Origin: JAHRVQ01 sp964548025
GTDB taxonomy: Bacteria; Pseudomonadota; Gammaproteobacteria; Pseudomonadales; Azotimanducaceae
Length of the DNA stretch: 64,000 nt
Direction: 5' to 3'
Assembly: GCA_964548025.1 (NCBI GenBank)
Contig: CAZJRI010000010.1
Location: 1 to 64,000 of the forward strand
Below are positions 25,843 through 33,672 of this stretch, piece after piece. Under the pieces are notes generated by a model. It saw only the letters and a list, made by a program, of their open reading frames with translations, searched no databases and was not told the origin of the DNA. A program made the position numbers and the translations under genes. Position 1 is the stretch's first letter; each line of letters begins with the position of its first letter.

Positions 25843-26394
25843 TCAGCCGAAATTCCTGGTTTCACCAAGGCAACCATCCCCGGCATAGAACTTCCAGACG
25901 CCTGATTTTTGACTGCCTCGGTACATGCCGCACTTTCTTATCTGGCCTGTATCATAGAAGTAACTCCAGTACCCCACCCTTGAATCTTCCTTGTAATTAC
26001 CGACCATCTTTGGTTTTCCATTTCTATGGAAATTTTCAAGCGGGCCATCCAGCAGACCGTTAATATAACTCGCTCTTTGTGCCAGTTGTCCGTTCTCATA
26101 GTACCTCTCAAAGTCTCCATGAGGTGCACCGGCTAAAGAGGCTCCCTTCACCTTAAGCTGACCGTTGGGGTAGAACAACTCCCAGGCGCCATCTCTAAGC
26201 CCCTTCTCGTAGTTCCCTCTGAATTCGAGCTGGCCATTTTCGTAGTACATCTTCCAGGGGCCTTCTTCCCTGCCTTTTTTGTACGCCCCTCTGTATTCCA
26301 GTTCGCCATTGTCACGAAAATATTCAACCTGCCCATCAGGTCTTGTGAACAGTGACTGAACTATGGCTTTCAATCCGCTATAAAGGTTCAACAT
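25843..26394 (-). CDS. YwqK-repeat protein (MORN-like), shorter copy
   Basis: A 183-residue cytoplasmic protein made of about seven repeats of roughly 23-24 residues with consensus Y-x-NGQL-x-x-RG-x-Y-x-x-G-x-x-x-G-x-W-x-x-F. This is the YwqK/MORN-2 repeat, a beta-hairpin scaffold sometimes annotated as a toxin-antitoxin-system YwqK antitoxin; most members have no shown toxin link and no toxin gene is seen here. It is downstream of, and paralogous to, the longer repeat gene at 26461-27384, with a gap of 66 bases. Confidence 0.75.
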   Translation of the reverse strand: MLNLYSGLKAIVQSLFTRPDGQVEYFRDNGELEYRGAYKKGREEGPWKMYYENGQLEFRGNYEKGLRDGAWELFYPNGQLKVKGASLAGAPHGDFERYYENGQLAQRASYINGLLDGPLENFHRNGKPKMVGNYKEDSRVGYWSYFYDTGQIRKCGMYRGSQKSGVWKFYAGDGCLGETRNFG

Positions 26395-26460
26395 GAGGGT
26401 ACATCCCCGGGCTCCTCCATCGCGCCAAGCCAGATCCTCTGACGAAGTTGACTACGCATG

Positions 26461-27384
26461 TTATTGCCGGATTCCGTTTTTGTAGGTCATCTTCTCCTTC
26501 AACTGGCCGTCTTCATGGAAAAACTCAAACAGACCATCGAGTGCGCCATTTAAGAAATGTCCCCTGGTGTTCAACTGCCCATTCTCGTAGTAAGACTCAT
26601 AGGGTCCATGCTGCTTTCCCCCTTTGTAGTTTTCGTCTACCTCGAGCTTTCCGCTCTCAAAATACTTCTCAAATGGACCTTCGAGTCTACCGTTCTGCAG
26701 GTTTCCCTTCGACTTCAATTGCCCATTTTCATGAAAGCACTCTTGCGCGCCTGTGGCTCTGTCATTCTCATAGGACACTCTTTCCGCCAGTTGGCCATTG
26801 CTGTGAAATCTCTCCCATGGTCCAACCTTCCTGCCATCAGCGAACTTACCTTTTGACTCGGGATTTCCATTTTCGTGATACGACTCATAGATACCATTTC
26901 GTTTATCGCTCTTGTGAGATCCTCTGGATCTCAACTGCGCATTTGAAAAGTGGACTTCGAAAGGACCTTCACGACTACCATCTTTGAATGTACCTTCCGA
27001 TCTTGGCTGTCCATTCTCGTGGAATAATTCCCACTGACCATTTTTAGTCCCGGTCTCGAACTGCTGACTTTCCCGAAGTTGGCCATTGGCATGAAACCAC
27101 CTCTGCAGACCATCCAGCTTGCCGTCTATATAATGCCCTTTGAACTTCTGCGTTCCCTTTTCGCTGAAGCTTTCCCAGTCTCCATCTTCCAGGCCTTCTT
27201 TGAAGTTTCCCCTGGACTCTAACTGGCCGTTTTCGAAATACGCTTCATAGGGCCCTTCATATTGCCCGTTCAGATAGGTGCCTCTACATTTTAATTGCCC
27301 ATTGTCATAGTTCAATTCAAACGGCCCATCAGCCTGCTTCCCCTTGAACTGGGACTTTAACCACGAGAAAACACCACTACTCAT
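26461..27384 (-). CDS. YwqK-repeat protein (MORN-like), longer copy, 12 repeats
   Basis: A 307-residue protein built almost wholly of twelve 24-residue repeats (72-bp period in the DNA), for example ENGQLESRGNFKEGLEDGDW. The repeats are imperfect, with the NGQL and GP-W/F-E positions best kept. There is no signal peptide and no catalytic domain. Function is unknown; a scaffold or binding role is most likely. It starts at ATG 27384, and its upstream region is the 424-base gap before the regulator of the nod-like gene. Confidence 0.75.
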   Translation of the reverse strand: MSSGVFSWLKSQFKGKQADGPFELNYDNGQLKCRGTYLNGQYEGPYEAYFENGQLESRGNFKEGLEDGDWESFSEKGTQKFKGHYIDGKLDGLQRWFHANGQLRESQQFETGTKNGQWELFHENGQPRSEGTFKDGSREGPFEVHFSNAQLRSRGSHKSDKRNGIYESYHENGNPESKGKFADGRKVGPWERFHSNGQLAERVSYENDRATGAQECFHENGQLKSKGNLQNGRLEGPFEKYFESGKLEVDENYKGGKQHGPYESYYENGQLNTRGHFLNGALDGLFEFFHEDGQLKEKMTYKNGIRQ

Positions 27385-27808
27385 CTTACTTCCGTCTCTT
27401 TGATTACCAGATTCAACTACTGTCCGATCTTTCCCTTAATTCAAGCCTGACAGACTGTACCCCCACAGGCCCCTAAAAATGACCCTCCAGGGTCCGCCAC
27501 AATCGTGATCCTCAATCTAACCGCCCGAATTGGCGCCAGGGAAAGGCAAATGTCTTCAACTGCAGATCAATCAATCAATTGATAATACAAAAGACAGGTG
27601 GAGTAAGGAATCCGACAAAAGGAGCCAATTTCAGAAATGTACAACAAATAGGGCTTGGGTTTCACCAAGATTTGATCTGAAGCAAGAAAATGCACATAAA
27701 AAGGGCATAACATGCAAATTAATAAGCCAAATCCCCTGATATTCGGGAAATTTAGACTTTAGATAATGAACAACAAAACAAAAAGATCAGGCACCCGGAG
27801 TATAACCG
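27385..27808. other. 424-base divergent intergenic region before the nod regulator
   Basis: No convincing gene. It holds a 6-bp dyad GACCCT-CC-AGGGTC at 27481-27494 and a palindrome ATCAATTGAT at 27574-27583. A TAGATAAT just before the regulator start (27761-27768) could be its -10 element. No full FNR/DNR consensus was found here. Confidence 0.5.
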
Positions 27809-28321
27809 ATGTTCGATGATACACGACCAATAGTTGTAGCTGGTGGCGATGGAAAGGTAATTGCCCAGAACAGATCTGCACGTCGGATGCTGGGCTCTGG
27901 TACCGGTAAATTCTGCTGGGACTTCGTCGGCCAGCTTAAAGAAGAAGATGAGCGCATGCCGTGCCAGCATGGTTGCGTCATGGAACTACTTGCCAAAGGG
28001 ATGGATTGTTCCCAGCAGACCCAGTTCATCATGGGTGGCAAGCGAAATCATCTCTCCTGTGTACCTGCCAACGGTATTGTAATCTGTATGCTTGCGTCCG
28101 GAGACGGCAAAACCAATGCACAGATACAGGCATTGTCTCCGCGGGAAAAAGAGATTTTGCTTCTGCTGGCTAATGGAGAAACCACTCCTACTGTAGCGGA
28201 TCTCCTGGGCGTAAATGAATCTACAGTCAAAACTCACATAGAGAGAATGCGCGGGAAACTGTCAGTTAATACCCGGGCAGCAGTTGTTGCGGAAGGTTTC
28301 CGTCTGGGTTACATCGAATGA
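27809..28321 (+). CDS. LuxR-type regulator with cysteine-rich sensor domain, upstream of nod-like gene
   Basis: A 170-residue regulator. The C-terminal part (about 108-165) is a LuxR helix-turn-helix (ALSPREKEILLLLANG, then VADLLGVNESTVKTHIERM). The N-terminal part is PAS-like (VVAGGDGKVIAQNRSARRML) with C36, C52, C56, C67, C84 and C93; PCQHGCVMEL matches NCQKGCMEL of the regulator at 1505-2047. The cysteines could bind an Fe-S cluster, haem or zinc, giving an NO- or redox-responsive switch. It ends 219 bases before the nod-like gene in the same orientation, so it is the best candidate regulator of that gene. The DNA-binding domain is certain; the signal and target are inferred. Confidence 0.82.
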   Translation: MFDDTRPIVVAGGDGKVIAQNRSARRMLGSGTGKFCWDFVGQLKEEDERMPCQHGCVMELLAKGMDCSQQTQFIMGGKRNHLSCVPANGIVICMLASGDGKTNAQIQALSPREKEILLLLANGETTPTVADLLGVNESTVKTHIERMRGKLSVNTRAAVVAEGFRLGYIE

Positions 28322-28540
28322 GCATATTTCGTCTTCCGACCACTGCCTTCTGCCTGTTTTATCGCTTCATTTTCTATTTTTTCAATGACTTAAAAAAAAT
28401 TTCGTTGTGTAGGTCAATCGGCCGACGCGAAGTAGCTTTACTTACCATTAGAATGACTGGGTTATCAAAGAAGGCTCTGCAGTTTTTGGGGAGCCATTAA
28501 AGTATCTGTAACACCGCAAATCGATTAAGAGGAGCAAGAA

Positions 28541-30901
28541 ATGAGTAGCCAGAATCTGGCAATTACATTAATGAACAAGAGAAACTGGACCGCGCTATTT
28601 GCGCTTGTGTCCGCGATCAGCATTGCCGGGTTAATTTATCTCGGTGGTGCGACGTATACTGGAGCACCTCCACTAGAAGACTATCGCGCTTCAAATGGAG
28701 AAACTATTATCAGCCGTGAGCAGATCAAGCGGGGTGAAGAAGTATTTCATCTCAGAGGTCTGATGAGCTGGGGCTCCTTCTGGGGTGATGGTGGTGAACG
28801 GGGGCCGGACTTTACGGCTGACGCTCTGCACCGAACCGTTATGAGTATGCGAAAATACTACGCGCAACAACTGGGTGGCGGCACTTTATCCCAGTATGAC
28901 GCGGATGCAATCGCTGCGAGAGTTATTCGTGAGATTCATACCAATACTTATAGTGAGGACGATGGGCTAATTCGTATTAACGATGCCCAGATTTTCGCCT
29001 TCAATGAGTTGAATGAGCACTATACACGAATGTTTACAGACGCCAGTTATTCAGAGGCGTTTGATCCTGCAGGATATATTTCAGACCCCGAACAGCTTCG
29101 TGATCTAACTGCATTCTTCTTCTGGGGAGGTTGGGTTTCCGGAGCCAACAGACCAGGTGAAGAATACAGCTATACTCACAACTGGCCCGGCGATAAAGCT
29201 GCTGGTAATACGCCCACTGATGCAACCTTTATGTGGAGTGTATTTTCTATCTTCGCTCTGATTTGTGGTATCGGCCTTGTGCTTTATGTTTATGGTCAGA
29301 TGAAGGATCAGCCTGGTGATGTATTCGAAGGCGGTGACGGAGCAAGCTATGAGCAGCAGTCACTCACTACCTATGACCTTGAGAATGAACATGTTCGTCC
29401 AACACAGAGAGCTACATATAAGTTCTTCGTGCTTGCGATCATCGTATTCGGCGTTCAGATTATCGCAGGTATCATCATTGCTACTGACTTTGTCAGACCC
29501 TTCGGGATGTCGCTCAATGAGATAATTCCATTCCCAGTAGCTCGTAGCTATCACACGCTGTTACAGATTTTCTGGTTCTTCATGTGCTGGGTTGGCTATA
29601 CAATTTTCTTCCTGCCAAGAATTTCCAAAGTTCCACCAGGACAAAAGACGCTGATTGATATTCTATTCGCGCTCTGCGTTATCACAGGTGCTGGTGCTCT
29701 GTTCGGCATCTACCTCGGCCAGACTGGTATTATCACTGGCAGCATGGCTTACTGGTTCGGTAGCCAGGGTTGGGAGTTCATGGAACTAGGCAGATTCTTC
29801 CAGTTCACACTCCTCGGTGCATTTGCCCTCTGGATTCTCATCATATATCGCGGTGTTCAGCCCTGGCTGACAGCGAAGAATATGTGGTCAGTTCCTTCCT
29901 GGCTTCTGTACGGCAGTGGCATCATGGTTGCTTTCCTGTTCTTCGGACTGTTGATTCAACCGGAAATGAACTTCGCCATCTCTGACTACTGGCGCTGGAT
30001 GGTTGTACACATGTGGGTTGAGGTTACCTTCGAGGTCTTCACCACAGTTATCATCGGATACATGCTTGTTCAAATGGGTCTTATCACCCGTCTGATGGCA
30101 GAAAGGGTAATCTTCCTCGCTGTAATGTTATTCCTTATCACAGCGACAATTGGTATCTCCCATAACTTCTACTGGATTGCGAAGCCGACTGGCATTATCG
30201 CACTCGGTAGTGTCTTCTCTACACTACAGGTACTGCCTCTGCTCTTATTGACATTGGATGCCTGGCAGATGCGAGAAGAAGGACATACCGCACAGAAGAA
30301 CCGGGTTGAAGGAAAACAGACCTTCGTTATGGAAGGCGTCTGGTTATTCATCCTTGGTGTGAACTTCTGGAACATATTCGGCGCCGGTGTATTCGGTTCG
30401 CTGATTAACCTGCCTATTGTTAACTACTATGAGCACGCAACTTACCTCACAGGTAACCACGCTCACGCAGCCATGTTTGGTGTGAAAGGTAATATTGCAC
30501 TGGGTGGCATGCTGTTCTGTTGTCAACATCTGTTCCACAAGTCAGCGTGGAACGCGAAACTGGTTAAGACCTCATTCTGGTCACTTAATATCGGTCTCGC
30601 AATGATGATGTTCCTTGATCTGTTCTGGGTAGGACTCTACCAGACATATATGGCGTTCTCAGAAGGTACCTGGTACGCACGATCACAGGAAGTTGTTACA
30701 GGACCTGTATTCGTATATCTGACATCAGCCAGAACTATCGGCGGTCTGGTCTTCATCTGGGGTGGTCTGCTACCTCTGATGTGGTTCATTCTTTCCAGAG
30801 GCGGGCAGCTTCGCAAGAAAGAAGAAGACGTCGAAGAAGGCGAATGGACTGTATACGAGCGAGATTGGGCAGCTCAGGTAGATCCATCGAAAGGTGGCTA
30901 G
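28541..30901 (+). CDS. nod: qNOR-family membrane protein, probable nitric oxide dismutase
   Basis: A 786-residue haem-copper-superfamily protein of the quinol-dependent NO reductase type, but with the replacements expected of nitric oxide dismutase. Conserved: H490 and E494 (VHMWVE), H541 (SHNFYWI), and HAHAAMFG at about 640. The second His of the usual HH pair is N542, and the usual Glu in FSALE is Q563 (FSTLQ). In Geobacillus qNOR numbering these are H560N and E581Q; every site lies at the same offset of 18. The quinol residues also look lost: I312, D316 and P320 where qNOR has His, Glu, Phe, and G735 where a C-terminal Asp is expected. NOD turns two NO into N2 and O2 without electrons. A strong AAGAGGAG site precedes ATG 28541. 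Canonical qNOR is the alternative. Confidence 0.88.
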   Translation: MSSQNLAITLMNKRNWTALFALVSAISIAGLIYLGGATYTGAPPLEDYRASNGETIISREQIKRGEEVFHLRGLMSWGSFWGDGGERGPDFTADALHRTVMSMRKYYAQQLGGGTLSQYDADAIAARVIREIHTNTYSEDDGLIRINDAQIFAFNELNEHYTRMFTDASYSEAFDPAGYISDPEQLRDLTAFFFWGGWVSGANRPGEEYSYTHNWPGDKAAGNTPTDATFMWSVFSIFALICGIGLVLYVYGQMKDQPGDVFEGGDGASYEQQSLTTYDLENEHVRPTQRATYKFFVLAIIVFGVQIIAGIIIATDFVRPFGMSLNEIIPFPVARSYHTLLQIFWFFMCWVGYTIFFLPRISKVPPGQKTLIDILFALCVITGAGALFGIYLGQTGIITGSMAYWFGSQGWEFMELGRFFQFTLLGAFALWILIIYRGVQPWLTAKNMWSVPSWLLYGSGIMVAFLFFGLLIQPEMNFAISDYWRWMVVHMWVEVTFEVFTTVIIGYMLVQMGLITRLMAERVIFLAVMLFLITATIGISHNFYWIAKPTGIIALGSVFSTLQVLPLLLLTLDAWQMREEGHTAQKNRVEGKQTFVMEGVWLFILGVNFWNIFGAGVFGSLINLPIVNYYEHATYLTGNHAHAAMFGVKGNIALGGMLFCCQHLFHKSAWNAKLVKTSFWSLNIGLAMMMFLDLFWVGLYQTYMAFSEGTWYARSQEVVTGPVFVYLTSARTIGGLVFIWGGLLPLMWFILSRGGQLRKKEEDVEEGEWTVYERDWAAQVDPSKGG

Positions 30902-30940
30902 CAGGAGCCAAGTCTCCAATCTATTGTTGACTTGAGGAAA

Positions 30941-30992
30941 GGCCTTGCAGTGACTCAACCATGTTGAAGATCTGCAAGGCCTCTTTTTTTTT
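30941..30992 (+). terminator. Strong intrinsic terminator after the nod-like gene
   Basis: GGCCTTGCAG (30941-30950) pairs perfectly with CTGCAAGGCC (30972-30981) and is followed by a T-rich run (30982-30992). The loop is about 21 bases. It closes the nod-like transcript 40 bases after the stop. Confidence 0.9.
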
Positions 30993-31101
30993 AATCAGTA
31001 GCAGATTAGTATTCCCTTCCAAATACCCGATTGAATGAGCAGATCCTTCTTGGGATTACTGATTCTAGATTCAACACAAACCTCTTTTTGGGAGACAGAT
31101 C

Positions 31102-31638
31102 ATGAGTTATTTTGATTATTCCAATGCACCTCGTCCGCTGGTTTTAGCGGTCATCATCGGCGCTGTGCTGATGTTAAGTGCGATGACGTCATCAAAAGAG
31201 GTCATGAATCCCGAGATAAAATCAAAAGGCGCATCTGAACATCCCATTCCGATTGCACTTACCGTCCGCGGTGCATCTGCAGGAATCCAGCCCGCGTACT
31301 TTGAGCAGGCTCTCGTCGACGAAATTGTTGCCAACAATCTTTTTTCCGATCTTGGTACCGACAGCAACAAACCCTTTTTGTTAAACATCAGGATCATCAG
31401 AGTTGAAGCTCCCTCATTTGCACTTAACATGACGGTTGATATGAATGCTGTATGGGAACTCTCTCACGAATCAAATGGCAGGATACTCACTGAAAAGATC
31501 CACTCGACTTATACCGGCGGTGTTTTTGAGGGAGGCATCATTGGCGCCAACAGAGTACGTGTCGCTGCAGAAGGTGCAGCAAGAGCAAATATCCGCGCCG
31601 GATTGGAAATGATTGCACTACTTGATCTCAAGGGTTAA
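31102..31638 (+). CDS. Membrane-anchored or exported protein, unknown function
   Basis: A 178-residue protein with an N-terminal hydrophobic segment (about 13-27, VLAVIIGAVLMLSAM). The mature part has an alternating strand pattern (LLNIRIIRVEAPSF, ALNMTVDMNAVWEL) and ends in an alpha-helical segment. It resembles small periplasmic proteins with an LptE/outer-membrane-assembly-like look (lipoprotein-like strand pairs and NIRIIRVE), but no lipobox is present and no family is recognised. It follows the nod terminator and is probably transcribed separately. Confidence 0.5.
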   Translation: MSYFDYSNAPRPLVLAVIIGAVLMLSAMTSSKEVMNPEIKSKGASEHPIPIALTVRGASAGIQPAYFEQALVDEIVANNLFSDLGTDSNKPFLLNIRIIRVEAPSFALNMTVDMNAVWELSHESNGRILTEKIHSTYTGGVFEGGIIGANRVRVAAEGAARANIRAGLEMIALLDLKG

Positions 31639-31649
31639 ACAAAGGCAGT

Positions 31650-32402
31650 CTATTCAATAAGACCACGAACTTCCTGCAACCCAGGTCCACCTGGTAGAAA
31701 CATGACAACCGCGTCATCAAACCCTGCCTCCTCATAGCGAATTAACTTCTCGCGTAATTCTCCAAGATCCTGCCCTTTCGCCAATTGAATCGTCGACACG
31801 ATGGCTCGGCCACCACCAGAATCACGATAAGACTTTATCGCCGACACCACCTGCTCCACCGACCGATGCATGCCTGAGGCTATCCATCCGTCAAATTCTT
31901 CCGCTGCCCTGACGACGTTCTTACCCCAGGTTCCGAAATAAATCGGTGCGCCCTTGCGAACAACAGCCCAGGGATTGAGATCAATCCCATTTGCAGAATG
32001 ATCACCGAATATTCGCCTTAGCTGATGGAGATGATCTTCAAACGTTTGAAACCTGTTGGAGAAATCAGCGTTGTGGATCTCATAGTCATTACTCGTCGAA
32101 CCTGCACCAACGCCAAGGATGAAGCGCCCGCCAGATATTTGAGAAAGAGCCCAGGATTTCAATGCAATATCAGTCGGATTATAGAGCGGCAACTGGAGAA
32201 TGGCTGTACCAATATCAACTGTTTCAGTGACCGCTGCTGCTGCTGACAAAGCGACAAAGGGGTCAGACATCATAAACCCCCTGCCCATCGCATGAGCCGA
32301 CCAGATACTCGAATACCCTTCAGATTCAATCTCTCTCGCCTGCTCTGTAATCGCTTTTGGATCAGTTCCTTCAATAAGACCAAGCAGAACACCCAGATTC
32401 AT
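31650..32402 (-). CDS. LLM-class flavin-dependent oxidoreductase
   Basis: A 250-residue luciferase-like (bacterial luciferase/F420-type) TIM-barrel protein. Signature pieces include GYSSIWSAHAMG, DIGTAILQLPLYNP and GGRFILGVGAGS. Members use FMN or coenzyme F420 to oxidise or reduce small molecules. The protein is shorter than many relatives (usually 300 or more residues) but seems complete from ATG 32402 to a stop just after the C-terminal helix. It is convergent with the unknown gene at 31102. A second, longer LLM protein is at 58249-59193. Confidence 0.8.
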   Translation of the reverse strand: MNLGVLLGLIEGTDPKAITEQAREIESEGYSSIWSAHAMGRGFMMSDPFVALSAAAAVTETVDIGTAILQLPLYNPTDIALKSWALSQISGGRFILGVGAGSTSNDYEIHNADFSNRFQTFEDHLHQLRRIFGDHSANGIDLNPWAVVRKGAPIYFGTWGKNVVRAAEEFDGWIASGMHRSVEQVVSAIKSYRDSGGGRAIVSTIQLAKGQDLGELREKLIRYEEAGFDDAVVMFLPGGPGLQEVRGLIE

Positions 32403-32586
32403 CTCGCCCTCCTCCCCGGTAAATCATCCAGCTTATACCGACGACTGCACAATTTCATGAATTTGATCCGCTGATCCAATCGAACACAGCCAGAGCCTGT
32501 ACCTGGCGTGCTGTTGGCCAACGAACCTCACCCAATGGTACTATCAAGACTCATTTTTCAAGACTCAATTTTGAGGAATAGCAGTA

Positions 32587-33582
32587 ATGCCAGAGCAGAT
32601 CGCACCTAATCTTTATCGAATCGTTGTACCGCTCCCTGGTAATCCCCTCAAGGAAATAAACTCATACATTCTTACATCGAATGATCGTAACCTGATCATT
32701 GATACCGGTATGAATCGACCTGAATGCAAGGAAGCCATGGACGAAGGTCTGGGTGAACTGCAGGTTGATCTCAAGAAAACAGATTTTATCGCGACTCACT
32801 TACATGCTGACCACCAGGGTCTGATCTCAACTTTGATGACGAATCAATCCAAGGCTTATATGGGAGTGAGCGATACCCCGTCTTTCAGGGAAGGTAAAAA
32901 TACCTGGTCAAAAGATGGCTTCATGGGTGGCTATGCCAAAAAAAGCGGATTCCCAGATTCTGATCTTGAAGCATCCATGCAAAACCATCCCGGTTTCAAA
33001 TACAGTTCTGCAAAAACTGTTGACTATATTGATCTCAGAGAAGGTGACTTCTTTGATGTCGGTGACTATCACCTGGAAGTAATTGATACGCCGGGTCATA
33101 CAGACGGCCATATCTGTCTTTATGACAGGGAGAAAAAACTCTTCATATCCGGAGATCATGTACTGGGTGATATCACGCCTAATATCGCTTCCTGGTCAGA
33201 CGAGGGTGATCCGCTCGCTGACTACATCACCAGTCTAAAAAAGGTTGATGCATTCGAAATCGATAAGTGCCTCCCGGGCCACAGGAGCATGATAGATGAT
33301 TGCCATGGAAGAATAGCCGATCTGATTGAACATCATCGCGAAAGAGCTAATGAGATTCTGGACATTCTGGAAGAACGCAACATGAATGCTTACGATATTG
33401 CATCTCAGATGACCTGGTCCATCAGAGCAAATTCATGGGAGGAATTCCCGGTAATGCAGCGGTGGTTCGCAACGGGAGAAGCGATCGCACACGTGATTTA
33501 CCTTGAGCGACAGAATATTGTCCACCGGGACACTGTAAATGATCAGATCGTCTACCAGTCAGAAAAAGGTGTGCGGTTGTAG
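32587..33582 (+). CDS. Metallo-beta-lactamase-fold hydrolase
   Basis: A 331-residue MBL-fold protein. The metal-binding HLHADH motif is at H71, H73, D75, H76, followed by DTPGHTDGH, SGDH and LPGHRS at the usual spacing for a dinuclear zinc site. The C-terminal 90 residues form a helical extension seen in a thioesterase/lactonase-like subgroup. GAGGAA precedes ATG 32587. It is cytoplasmic (no signal peptide), and its substrate is unknown. Possible roles include acyl-CoA thioester or lactone hydrolysis, in keeping with the thiolase and acyl-CoA synthetase nearby. Confidence 0.8.
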   Translation: MPEQIAPNLYRIVVPLPGNPLKEINSYILTSNDRNLIIDTGMNRPECKEAMDEGLGELQVDLKKTDFIATHLHADHQGLISTLMTNQSKAYMGVSDTPSFREGKNTWSKDGFMGGYAKKSGFPDSDLEASMQNHPGFKYSSAKTVDYIDLREGDFFDVGDYHLEVIDTPGHTDGHICLYDREKKLFISGDHVLGDITPNIASWSDEGDPLADYITSLKKVDAFEIDKCLPGHRSMIDDCHGRIADLIEHHRERANEILDILEERNMNAYDIASQMTWSIRANSWEEFPVMQRWFATGEAIAHVIYLERQNIVHRDTVNDQIVYQSEKGVRL

Positions 33583-33672
33583 CAACAATCTTTCATTCTC
33601 AAATCAATTAGTAATCAGGATGATGGTGCGATACCCTGACATCTTCTGCAAAACATCGAAACGGGCTTCAGT

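Noticed and set aside
26461..27384. DNA repeats suggesting a CRISPR array
   Set aside because: The 72-bp period keeps reading frame and codes for YwqK repeats; there are no identical repeats with unique spacers.
27574..27583. ATCAATTGAT palindrome as an FNR site for the nod regulator
   Set aside because: It lacks the four-base spacer of the FNR/DNR consensus.
27530..27739. 69-codon ORF in the gap before the nod regulator
   Set aside because: No ribosome site and a polar, low-information product; the region is better read as regulatory.
28318..28500. Small ORF of 60 codons overlapping the LuxR stop and preceding nod
   Set aside because: No ribosome site beyond the overlap and a composition unlike the neighbouring proteins; probably leader sequence of nod.
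28541..30901. Ordinary quinol-dependent nitric oxide reductase (norZ)
   Set aside because: The FeB His and the adjacent Glu are replaced and the quinol residues appear lost, which does not fit an electron-consuming reductase; kept as the alternative only.
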